Shown: one piece after another, positions 51,491-60,021 of the stretch
Layout of the letters: every line of letters begins with the position of its first letter
Position numbering within the stretch: the first letter of the stretch is position 1
DNA from: Scalindua sp964437425
GTDB lineage: Bacteria > Planctomycetota > Brocadiia > Brocadiales > Scalinduaceae
Length of the DNA stretch: 62,058 nt
Assembly (NCBI GenBank): GCA_964437425.1
Contig: CAYTGO010000015.1
Span: forward strand, 1-62,058
Reading direction: 5' to 3'
The notes under the pieces: generated by a model
What the model was told of the DNA's origin: nothing
The model's input: only the letters and a program-made list of their open reading frames with translations
Databases searched by the model: none
Program-made: the position numbers and the translations under genes

Positions 51491-53008
51491 CTAATTTTTG
51501 GACAAATCTAAGGTATTTGCCCACCATGAGATCTTGTCGTCTATGTTTGCTCCACCCACAATATCAAGACTTCCATCCCCATTCAAATCCGCCATATGCA
51601 AGGCATGAGAACCATTAAAGTCACCTTCGACACAATGCTTCTTCCAGGACGAGCAGTTCTTCCCGATATTTTCCCAGTATGAAATTTCATTGTCTAAAAA
51701 CCCTGCTCCAATAATGTCACCATCCCCGTCCAAATCTATATCTTCGACATGCAGCATCCTTGGCCCACCGAAGTCAGAGTCAACAACATTCTTAACCCAG
51801 CCATCAGACGTATCCTCCCAGCAAATAATGGATTTGATATTCACTCCAGTGGTGACAATATCCATATCTCCGTCCTTATCAATATCATAGGGGTAAGCGT
51901 CAAAGCAATTATATCTTGAATCTTTAATAAGAAAATTTTTCCAACCATCTTTGTTGTTTTCCCACCAAGTAACACTGCTATTGGACTTGTATGCTGAGCT
52001 AATAATATCTAAATCGCCATCACTGTCCATGTCAGCAATTCGGACACTTCTAGGATCAACCCAGTTCCTTGCCAAGACTTTTTTCACCCAAGTATCATTT
52101 CCTTTGTTGTACCATAGGACAACTTCATCGTCATGCGCGGCCACCGCAAGTACATCATTAAGTCCATCGTTGTCAATGTCACCCGAACAGACATAGACCG
52201 CTCCGTCAAATTCAGCACCTATAATATGCTTCGTCCAACCATTACCATTCTCAAACCAAGCAACTTCATTGCACCAATATCCAGCACCTACGACATCCTT
52301 GTCTCCATCGTTGTCAATATCGATTACATAAACAGAATCTGCTCCGTCAAAGTTATTATCAATAACATGTTTAACCCATGAAGCTCCCTTTCCGTCTTTG
52401 TTTTCCCACCATGATATTTCGTCACCGTCATCGGCAGCACCTACAATATCATTGTCCCCATCATTATCGATGTCGTCTGAAAATACTGCCATGCAATAGT
52501 CAAAGTTGGTTCCCACCACATTTTCTTCACCGAAAATCATATTGTCATCTTCGCTAAAATATCTTTCTATCTTGAAATTTCTTATTTGAATGGTTCCGCC
52601 TTTCAAACTTTCATGAATATTAACAAATACCCTCTTGTCCTGTTCAGAATTCTTCGTAAACACAAAAGAGTGAGATTGCCACTGGTTCGAAGTTGTCCAA
52701 GTGTCAGAAATCCTTGTTTCCGGATATTCAGAGATAGAAATCTCTACATTTGTAGCGGTGCCGTCTTTCATATCAATAGATAGCTTATACTTTCTGCCTG
52801 CAGTATAAAACTGCTCTGCATCTAGAAAAATATTTTGATTCGCTTTGGTTGTCTTTACCATATAACCTGTTCCATTATAACTGACAGTCGTACCTGATGT
52901 ACCTGCCCACGGTGTTCCTTCCCACCGAATAACTTCCTCTCCACATCCACACAGAGAGATTAAGAATATCGTTGCCAAAAACATAGATAATAAAAACCTT
53001 GATCTCAT
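51491..53008 (-). CDS. VCBS/FG-GAP repeat lipoprotein
   Basis: 505 residues. Signal peptide with lipobox (FLISLCGC, Cys20 or 22). Residues ~25-150 form a carbohydrate-binding-module-like beta-sandwich (SIDMKDGTATNVEISIS). Residues ~165-500 hold about seven FG-GAP/VCBS blades, each with a Ca-binding DxDxDGDxD loop (DIDNDGDNDIVGA, DLNGDGSLDIVGG) followed by SWWEN. Probably a surface-anchored beta-propeller that binds polymer or mediates adhesion. The gene ends near a repeat. Confidence 0.9.
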   Translation of the reverse strand: MRSRFLLSMFLATIFLISLCGCGEEVIRWEGTPWAGTSGTTVSYNGTGYMVKTTKANQNIFLDAEQFYTAGRKYKLSIDMKDGTATNVEISISEYPETRISDTWTTSNQWQSHSFVFTKNSEQDKRVFVNIHESLKGGTIQIRNFKIERYFSEDDNMIFGEENVVGTNFDYCMAVFSDDIDNDGDNDIVGAADDGDEISWWENKDGKGASWVKHVIDNNFDGADSVYVIDIDNDGDKDVVGAGYWCNEVAWFENGNGWTKHIIGAEFDGAVYVCSGDIDNDGLNDVLAVAAHDDEVVLWYNKGNDTWVKKVLARNWVDPRSVRIADMDSDGDLDIISSAYKSNSSVTWWENNKDGWKNFLIKDSRYNCFDAYPYDIDKDGDMDIVTTGVNIKSIICWEDTSDGWVKNVVDSDFGGPRMLHVEDIDLDGDGDIIGAGFLDNEISYWENIGKNCSSWKKHCVEGDFNGSHALHMADLNGDGSLDIVGGANIDDKISWWANTLDLSKN

Positions 53009-53433
53009 GTTTTCTTTATCCTTTCAAAATTCATAGAAATTTCCAGGCACAATGTACAATGATTAATTAATATTAGAATAATAACAAACTAGGTTTTTGT
53101 CAATATTGTCTAAGGCTTTTAGACAAGTAAATGTGAAGTAACGAAGCAAATTAGGTCAAAACAGAGAGTCGAAAGACACTCCGTAATGACCTATAAATCG
53201 AGCAAATTACATGTTTAACAAGGTCTTAGCAAAACAGTGCAAAATAGGACAAAATGATAATAACACACTTTTGCCAGAATACCATTCCTTTGCGTCTCTG
53301 CAGTGAATATAAATAATTATATATTGCAGTGGTTCATATCAAACGAGTAGAATTTGCTCCATAGGCCACCATAACATAAGTTATAATATGTGCTATATAA
53401 ACAATGTGATTAAAATGTTCAAGGTGTTATAAA
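53009..53433. other. 425-base spacer ahead of the intact DUF5131 gene
   Basis: No gene. Contains TTTGCGTCTCTGCAG repeat sequence, TCATATCAAACGAGTA shared with copy 2, and AAGGTG ribosome binding site. Confidence 0.6.
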
Positions 53434-54183
53434 ATGAGTAAAAGTAAAATAGAGTGGACAGGATCAACCTGGAACCCTGTAACCGGCTGCACTAAAATAA
53501 GTGAAGGCTGTGATAATTGTTATGCAGAAAGAATGGCAAAAAGACTTAAAGCAATGGGACAACAAAATTATGTTAATGGTTTTGAAGTTGCGTGTCATCC
53601 TCGTATGCTGGATGCTCCATTAAAGTGGAAAAAATCGAATATGGTCTTTGTAAACTCTATGGGTGATCTCTTTCATGAAAAAGTACCTCTCGGTTTTATA
53701 GAACAGGTTTTTGGTGTAATGAGCACTGCAGATCAGCATTTTTATCAGGTTTTAACAAAGCGCGCAAAACGGTTACTGAAATTATCAGAGATGATCAAAT
53801 GGGATAGTCACATCTGGATGGGGGTTACTGTAGAGAGCAAGGCATTCAAATACCGTATAGATTATCTTAGAAAAACGCCTGCAAAAATAAAGTTTCTTTC
53901 ACTGGAGCCCCTGCTCGGACCACTTGGGAATCTAGACCTGTCAGGCATTGATTGGGTTATTACCGGTGGTGAATCCGGCCCGCGAGCACGTACCATGGAC
54001 GCAGACTGGGCAAGAGAGATAAGAGATCAGTGTATAGAAGCAAATGTACCATTCTTTTTTAAACAATGGGGTGGTGTGCAGAAAAAGAAGAATGGAAGAG
54101 TTCTTGATGGTGTGATTTGGGATGAAAGGCCTGTAATAGAGAAATCCAAATGCCAAAGCTCAAATGCCAAATCAATGCTTTAA
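53434..54183 (+). CDS. Phage Gp37/Gp68-type (DUF5131) protein, intact copy
   Basis: 249 residues, complete for the family. Cys motif CTKISEGCDNCYAERMAKRL near residues 20-39 (CX5CX2C), RADQHF-like STADQHFYQVLTKRA, GVTVESKAFKYRIDYL, LSLEPLLGPLGNL and WVITGGESGPRARTMDADWA, an overall fold like radical-SAM enzymes. Function unknown; often in phages and next to three-Cys-motif partner genes (not seen here). The last dozen residues, KSKCQSSNAKSML, are encoded by the interspersed CCAAATGCCAAAGCTCAAAT repeat, so the natural C-terminus was probably overwritten. Two truncated copies lie upstream. Confidence 0.9.
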   Translation: MSKSKIEWTGSTWNPVTGCTKISEGCDNCYAERMAKRLKAMGQQNYVNGFEVACHPRMLDAPLKWKKSNMVFVNSMGDLFHEKVPLGFIEQVFGVMSTADQHFYQVLTKRAKRLLKLSEMIKWDSHIWMGVTVESKAFKYRIDYLRKTPAKIKFLSLEPLLGPLGNLDLSGIDWVITGGESGPRARTMDADWAREIRDQCIEANVPFFFKQWGGVQKKKNGRVLDGVIWDERPVIEKSKCQSSNAKSML

Positions 54184-54264
54184 GCCCTAATGATATAAAG
54201 TTAAAGGATAACTCAATGTTCAATTATCAATTATTAATTCATAATTACTAATTCTTAATTGTTT

Positions 54265-55410
54265 TCACTTCCTACTTCCCGCGTACATATCATATTTCAG
54301 CAGACGACAATCGAGCGCGCCATTAAACAACTCCTTACGAAAAGTGGTTCTGAGGCCGATATTTTTGGCTTCTTTCAAATTACCGGTAAAGACAAATGCA
54401 CTGTAATTCTTATATTTGCTTTTTAGCACATCACCTATTCTTATATATTTTTCTCGTAACTGATCTACTTCCTGACGTTCCCCATATGGAGGATTCATGA
54501 CCATTACTCCGGGGGCCGGAGGAGGTGTCTGTTCCTCAAAAGCCTTGTGTTGAATCTGTATATAGTCTTCCATACCGGCATTTTCAACATTTTTACAAGC
54601 GATCTGGTAAGTCTTTCTATTAACGTCCGATCCTTCTATAGGAAAAGAGAGTGTCTCTCTCTCGTTTTTTATGGCTTCATCCTGAAGGCCGTGAAAGAGC
54701 CCCTTGTCATAGTCCAGCCAACGCATAAAGCCGAATTTGTTTCTGTAGTAGCCGGGTACACGGCCCAACGCCATCATAGCCGCTTCAATCAAAAACGTAC
54801 CGGAACCGCACATCGGGTCTATAAAACTTGAGTTGCAGTCCCAGCCGGTCAAATAGAGAATTCCCGCCGCAAGTACTTCATTTAAAGGTACGGTATTCGT
54901 CTGAATACGATACCCTCTCTTGTGCAGGGAATCGCCGGAAGAGTCCAGAGAAAGAACAGCCTTGTTCTGATTAATATGCAGATTCAGACGCAGGTCAGGG
55001 TCATTTAAATCCACGCCCGGACGGTTGCCTCTTTCATCCCGCATCTGGTCGACAATGGCATCTTTGGTCCTTTGCGATACGTATAAAGAGTGGGTAAAGA
55101 TTGAACTGCGTACAAAAGAGTCTATAGCTATGGTGGATTGTGGAGTTAGATATTTATCCCAACGGATCTCCTGGATTTCCCTGTAGAGATCATTTTCCTC
55201 ATGAAGGGTAAAATATGCAATGGGTTTGAGAACACGAATAGCCGTACGACACCACAGGTTGGCTTTATACATTATGTATTGATCGCCGGTAAATTCCACA
55301 AATCTACGCTGCACGCGTATTTTTGTCGCCCCTATTGATCTCAGCTCCTCTGCCAATACTTCTTCGAGGCCAAAAAGGGTTGTTGCTGATAAGGAAAATG
55401 TTTTAGTCAT
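54265..55410 (-). CDS. THUMP-domain RNA (guanine) methyltransferase
   Basis: 381 residues, RlmL/YpsC type. N-terminal THUMP part (ATTLFGLEEVLAEELRSIGA), then a Rossmann methyltransferase with SAM motif FIDPMCGSGTFLIEAAMMAL and catalytic MNPPYGER (NPPY). Family members methylate 23S rRNA G2445 or related sites. No linked ribosomal genes. Full length. Confidence 0.93.
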   Translation of the reverse strand: MTKTFSLSATTLFGLEEVLAEELRSIGATKIRVQRRFVEFTGDQYIMYKANLWCRTAIRVLKPIAYFTLHEENDLYREIQEIRWDKYLTPQSTIAIDSFVRSSIFTHSLYVSQRTKDAIVDQMRDERGNRPGVDLNDPDLRLNLHINQNKAVLSLDSSGDSLHKRGYRIQTNTVPLNEVLAAGILYLTGWDCNSSFIDPMCGSGTFLIEAAMMALGRVPGYYRNKFGFMRWLDYDKGLFHGLQDEAIKNERETLSFPIEGSDVNRKTYQIACKNVENAGMEDYIQIQHKAFEEQTPPPAPGVMVMNPPYGERQEVDQLREKYIRIGDVLKSKYKNYSAFVFTGNLKEAKNIGLRTTFRKELFNGALDCRLLKYDMYAGSRK

Positions 55411-56020
55411 AGTATTTCTATAGAAAGATAATAATAGTGGCTAAAGTGAACTAAAGTTTGAAGTTACTACCTGTCCGCCAGTTTGTTAGGCGGGAAGTTA
55501 TGGTGGTCAAAGTCATTAATATTGAGCTTTGACATTTATTATTAGTCAATAATTTTCAGTCAATAATAGTCAATAATCATTGCTAAAACAAATACAAACC
55601 AAATTAATCATCACACAAAGGCACCAAGACACGAAGAGCCTAAAAGACTTATCCGCTAAGGAAGGCAGGCCGCCAGAGGCGCCCCTTGAAGCAACTTACA
55701 GGTCCGACTCAGTAGGGAAACTCAGGAGAAAAAAGAAAAGAAGTTTAACCACGGAAAGACACGGAGAAGCACAGATGTTAAAGACATTAGGATTTACGAA
55801 TTACGATTTGGGATTTACGATTTCAGTCATTAGGACTTAAAACATTGATTTGGTATTTGAACTTTGACATTTGTTATTAGTTATAAATCATTACAATCCT
55901 GTTAATTCACCCCAAAGGCGGACGTAATCGCCTGTCTAATTCTTTTCCTCTGCGTATTCTATAAAGAGATAACAATCATGCCCTGTAAATTTTATATGTT
56001 AAGCAGGCAACGGTTTCTTA
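55411..56020. other. 610-base repeat-rich spacer
   Basis: CCTGTCCGCCAGTTTGTTAG (55471), a deleted relative of the 120-bp repeat (about 55659-55733), CCACGGAAAGACACGG, a GGCATTTGAGC-type unit (55819-55875) and the GGCGGACGTAATCGCC segment (55917) that recurs at about 59552. Confidence 0.75.
55850..55942 (+). repeat. ~90-bp repeat also present at 59500-59585
   Basis: Shared core TTACRATCCTGTTAATTCAC followed by GGCGGACGTAAYCGCCTGTC. The inner GGCG...CGCC forms a hairpin. Confidence 0.75.
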
Positions 56021-58606
56021 TCATCTACTATCCGCACCAAATAAATCATTTACATGCCCTGCCAGCACTGAGAAATTAAAAGGTTTTTTGATGATAAAAT
56101 CTACATTTAACTCGTTTTCATCTTTAGTCTCAACTTTTTCACTCCAGCCAGTCATCACACCAATTTTTGGTCTTTTCTCGAGGCTGTTCAATACATCAAC
56201 TACTTTATGACCGGACACATCAGGCATAACAAGGTCAGACAGTACTAGATCAAATGTTTCTGCTTTTAATACTTCGATAGCCCTGTTTCCACTATCAGCA
56301 GTCTTAACTATGTGGCCATTTTTAGCAAAGAACTCTTCCAGAAGAGTACGCATATCTTTCTTGTCATCCACCACTAAAATGCTGAGACCTTTCACCTTTT
56401 TATTTTGATCCTCCACAGGTAACTCATTTTTTTGAGCAGGCGGCTCAGCAATGGGAAGTCTAATAGTAAATGTCGTACCTTTTCCCACCTCGCTCTTCAC
56501 CTCTATCCCTCCACCATGTCTTTCTATTATACCGTAAGACATACTCATACCCAGGCCACTCCCTTTCTCCCGTTTTGTAGTATAAAACGGCTCGAACACC
56601 TTATTCTTCACGTCCACTGACATACCCTCTCCCGTATCGGATATGCTTATGAATACATTTACTTCGCTCTGCCATGTGCAAAAAGACAGGGAACCGCCCT
56701 CCGGCATTGAATCCATAGCGTTGTTCATAATGTTTATGAACACCTCTCTCAGCTCTGATTCGATTCCCATTATTATTGGCACTTCTACAATACCGTTTTT
56801 GTCTATTTCGTAGTTTATACCACCTGCCTTAGCAATGTTCATCCATCTAGGCTTTACGAAATCAATCGCCTGCTTCAGTACACCCTTTATATCAACAGGC
56901 AGCAACGCGGAAGTATCTTTTTCCTGTTTGGTAAATATCCTCATCCTGCGTACTATTTCGGCTCCGTCATCTGACGCTTTATGAATTATACGTAATCCGT
57001 CTATCAACTTTTTGTTATCTTCATTACCCATCTTAAGTATTTGAGCATTACCGGAAATTACGGAAAGAATATTGTTGAAATCATGAGCAATACCAGAAGT
57101 GATCATACCCAGTGACTTTAATTTTTCAGACTGTATAAGAACTTTCTCTGTCTTAATGCGCTCAGTAATATCAAGAATAATTGCAACAAATACAGGAATA
57201 GATTGGAATTCAGAAAGCTGAAGATATACCTCAACATCGTACACAGAACCGTCTTTTCTCCGATGCAATGTGGTAAGTCGTAACCTTTGTTTTTCTCCAC
57301 TCCAGAGAGGTTCAACCATTTTCTCAAATGACTCAACCGTAAATTCTGGCTTGAGATCCACAGGCGTAAGGTTGCTGAGTTCTTCCATCGAATAACCAAG
57401 GTTTTGCCTCGCACCCTCATTTACCTGAATAAATCGAAGAGTTTTAGCATCGAATATGTAAATTTCATTCAATGACTCTTCAAGTATATGAGCAAAACTT
57501 GTAATATGTTCTTCCGCAATCCTTCGACGGACTCCTGAACTAGCCATAAACCATGAAACAGCCCCTATCAGAATAATCACAGACCCATATATGGACATGA
57601 GAATCATGATAAAGTTTCCCAGCCTTATTCTCAAGACGTCTGGCGACACACATGATACAATCTTCCAGGCATATTCATCCTCCTGTAGCTCTTTGCTTGT
57701 AATGTCTATAGTAGTTGTTGATTTCTCGCTTCTCAAGTGAGGATATACCGTTGCATACGTAAAAAGGCCATTAGCATTGTAAAAATGGCCAGAACTACCT
57801 GAAGAGATTTGCGACCACGCCTCTGGAAATGTATTACCAAAAGTCAAACCCTTTCTATCTTTATACATAAACCCCCATTCATATTCAGGCTTAGCACCAT
57901 ACATCCAGTATCCATTAGAGTTCAGAAGCATAATGCGGCCTGGAGCATTATCTGTTACCGATTTAAGTCTATTGATAATATTTTTACCGAGATAATTCAG
58001 TACTAAAATTCCTCTTTTTTGTCCGTTGCTGTCAAAAATAGAAGTTCCGAAACGGATCATTGGCTTCAAGGGCATCTCAAGATTATCATCTTCAATATTC
58101 AGATCAAATAATGATACATACATATCCTCTTTGTCCAGTTTGAAAATGTCATTAAAATAATATCGTCCTCCTTTAAACTGGAGCTGACTTTCAGGTACGA
58201 TATACGGATTACCCGCATTATAATTTACTCTCACAACTTCCATTCCTTTGTCATCAAGGAAGCGTACCTGATCGTAAATTCCCTTCGTCTTGCAAAAAAC
58301 CGAAAACTCTTCTGAAAGGGATTCTTTAAAATATTCATCACCGGTTTCAAGTAGATGATGCATATCATTATGACCGGCAAGAATAATCAAATCTAATTTG
58401 ATGCTATTGAAACTATCAGTAATTATTTTTATCTGCTGGCTTATACGGTTAGCCTCATCAGTCTCGAAAATAAACCTCTCTCTTTTAGCATTCTCGGCTT
58501 CAATGTAATAAAATTGAACAGTAATAATACTTACCAACGCAAGTAGAGGCAAAAAAATTACCAGAAACCGTTTTAGCACTGACCATGGACTTGATTGTGA
58601 TTTCAT
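56021..58606 (-). CDS. Hybrid sensor histidine kinase with C-terminal receiver
   Basis: 861 residues. Helix at 12-31, a periplasmic sensor domain of Cache type (about 35-330), second helix (~333-353), PAS domain (~365-485, FIQVNEGARQNLGYS), HisKA with phospho-His508 (GIAHDFNNILSVISGN), an HATPase (NAMDSMPEGG, DTGEGM, GSGLGMSMSYGIIERHGG) and a REC domain with Asp791 (LSDLVMPDVSG). Signals unknown. No response-regulator partner adjacent; the receiver at its own C-terminus may suffice. Confidence 0.95.
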   Translation of the reverse strand: MKSQSSPWSVLKRFLVIFLPLLALVSIITVQFYYIEAENAKRERFIFETDEANRISQQIKIITDSFNSIKLDLIILAGHNDMHHLLETGDEYFKESLSEEFSVFCKTKGIYDQVRFLDDKGMEVVRVNYNAGNPYIVPESQLQFKGGRYYFNDIFKLDKEDMYVSLFDLNIEDDNLEMPLKPMIRFGTSIFDSNGQKRGILVLNYLGKNIINRLKSVTDNAPGRIMLLNSNGYWMYGAKPEYEWGFMYKDRKGLTFGNTFPEAWSQISSGSSGHFYNANGLFTYATVYPHLRSEKSTTTIDITSKELQEDEYAWKIVSCVSPDVLRIRLGNFIMILMSIYGSVIILIGAVSWFMASSGVRRRIAEEHITSFAHILEESLNEIYIFDAKTLRFIQVNEGARQNLGYSMEELSNLTPVDLKPEFTVESFEKMVEPLWSGEKQRLRLTTLHRRKDGSVYDVEVYLQLSEFQSIPVFVAIILDITERIKTEKVLIQSEKLKSLGMITSGIAHDFNNILSVISGNAQILKMGNEDNKKLIDGLRIIHKASDDGAEIVRRMRIFTKQEKDTSALLPVDIKGVLKQAIDFVKPRWMNIAKAGGINYEIDKNGIVEVPIIMGIESELREVFINIMNNAMDSMPEGGSLSFCTWQSEVNVFISISDTGEGMSVDVKNKVFEPFYTTKREKGSGLGMSMSYGIIERHGGGIEVKSEVGKGTTFTIRLPIAEPPAQKNELPVEDQNKKVKGLSILVVDDKKDMRTLLEEFFAKNGHIVKTADSGNRAIEVLKAETFDLVLSDLVMPDVSGHKVVDVLNSLEKRPKIGVMTGWSEKVETKDENELNVDFIIKKPFNFSVLAGHVNDLFGADSR

Positions 58607-58828
58607 AAAAAACCTTTGTATGGATTTTGAATATAAGCAGCTATGTTCTTAAATATAATCAGACACGGCAATTCTACCACAAAACATTGTCAAAAACCCT
58701 CTAAACTATAAAGTATTTTCGCTAATATTGAGCTTTGACATTAGTTATTAGTCAATAGTCATTCGTAAAACTTAACTCGCAACTCGTTAAGATTTGCTTT
58801 TTCATAACAAACGAGTAAAATCTGTTCT

Positions 58829-59308
58829 ATGGAATTACAACCACCTGCAGGGCAGGATAGAAACAGGACAGACTCTACTGCCAGAAGAGAGAATGAAGGA
58901 TTTCCTGGATTATGGTATCTGTTTTTTGGACGTCGAAAGGAGATGCGGCGAGATGAAGATAATCGGGAGAGTTATTTCCTGGATCATTTTAGTTTACGAA
59001 TTTTTATCGTAATTATTGCAATAATTCTATTAAGCCTGACAGACGCCCTGCTCACTCTCTATCTGATTCGTCATGGCGCGGCTGAAGTCAATCCGATTAT
59101 GGAACACTTCCTGAGGTATGGCCCGTTACCGTTCCTCTCGGCAAAGTATCTGTTGACCACCGCGTCCATAGTCCTGCTGCTTATATATAAGAATGTCTAC
59201 ATATTCAGAACAAGAATTCGTGCGAAATACCTGTTTATCGTTATTTTCCTTATCTTCGCTTCTGTTGTAATATGGGAGGTGTTTCTTATTTTCTTTGTTT
59301 TAAAATAA
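58829..59308 (+). CDS. DUF5658 family membrane protein
   Basis: 159 residues. N-terminal charged part including GRRKEMRRDEDNR, then YFLDHFSLRIF and helices. LSLTDALLTLYLIRHGAAEV followed by NPIMEHFLRYG is the DUF5658 hallmark; SAKYLLTTASIVLLLIYKN the third helix. Four helices in all. Function unknown. The upstream TTTGCTTTTTCATAACAAAC matches sequence before DUF5131 copy 2. Confidence 0.82.
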   Translation: MELQPPAGQDRNRTDSTARRENEGFPGLWYLFFGRRKEMRRDEDNRESYFLDHFSLRIFIVIIAIILLSLTDALLTLYLIRHGAAEVNPIMEHFLRYGPLPFLSAKYLLTTASIVLLLIYKNVYIFRTRIRAKYLFIVIFLIFASVVIWEVFLIFFVLK

Positions 59309-59542
59309 GTGACTACCTGTCCGCCAGTTTGTTAGGCGGGAAGTTAAAGGCAATAGACAAATCCAAATGTCAAAGCTCAAATGCCAAATCAATCCATAAA
59401 GCCCTAATGCTATAAAGTTAAAGGATTATTTCCTGTGTGACGGGAGCGTTGAATATTATCTTTTGAACTTTTGATTTTGGGTTTCATTGGGATTTTGATC
59501 TTTGGCATTTGTTATTAGTTATTAATCCTTACGATCCTGTTA
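59307..59542 (+). repeat. ~230-bp interspersed repeat, left copy (inverted pair)
   Basis: From AAGTGACTACCTGTCCGCC to ATCCTGTTA. Over 90% identical by eye to the reverse complement of 61561-61790. Includes CTGTCCGCCAGTTTGTTAGG and TTCCTGTGTGACGGGAGCGT. The pair flanks the radical-SAM gene and the mini-ORF. Confidence 0.88.
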
Positions 59543-59702
59543 ATTCACGCCTAAGGCGGACGTAACCGCCTGTCTAATTCCTTACCTTCCTGTTGTTCCT
59601 GCTTTCCTAAGATGTATCATCTTTTTCTCTATTTTTATCTGTGCTATGTCCTCGGCGCCTTTTGTCCGTGGATTATCCGTGTAAATCTGTGGCCAAAGTT
59701 TT

Positions 59703-59795
59703 TCAGGGCTTAAAGGTCATCATTAACACCATACTTGCCACTGCAACCATTCCAACAGCAATATACACATAAAGCTTTATCTTAGAACTTTTCAT
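59703..59795 (-). CDS. Possible 30-residue single-helix membrane peptide
   Basis: ATG preceded by AGAAAGGG four bases upstream, then 30 codons: basic start MKSSKIKLYVYI, one hydrophobic helix (AVGMVAVASMVLMM) and TFKP end. Good ribosome binding site and clean helix support it. Lies 226 bases downstream of the radical-SAM gene, on the same strand. Unknown function. Confidence 0.45.
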   Translation of the reverse strand: MKSSKIKLYVYIAVGMVAVASMVLMMTFKP

Positions 59796-59862
59796 TTAAC
59801 CCTTTCTCTAAAGATTGATGATTTAATATTGTTGATTGAAGATTGAAAAATAGAAAAGCTTT

Positions 59863-59982
59863 TTTCCTGTAGTTCCCGACTGAGTCGGATCTAGAGCGAT
59901 ATAACAGGGTCGCCTCCCGCCAGTGGCGGATCTTGAAGCTACCCACAGGGTCGTCCTCAGGCGACAGGAGACCTGCTTTCCT
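59863..59982 (-). repeat. 120-bp interspersed repeat, copy B
   Basis: Inverted counterpart of 38921-39040 with two differences in 120 bases. Lies between the mini-ORF and the 3' end of the radical-SAM gene. Confidence 0.9.
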
Positions 59983-60021
59983 ATGATGTAATATTTCTTT
60001 CTCTGTTTTTATCCGTGTTAA

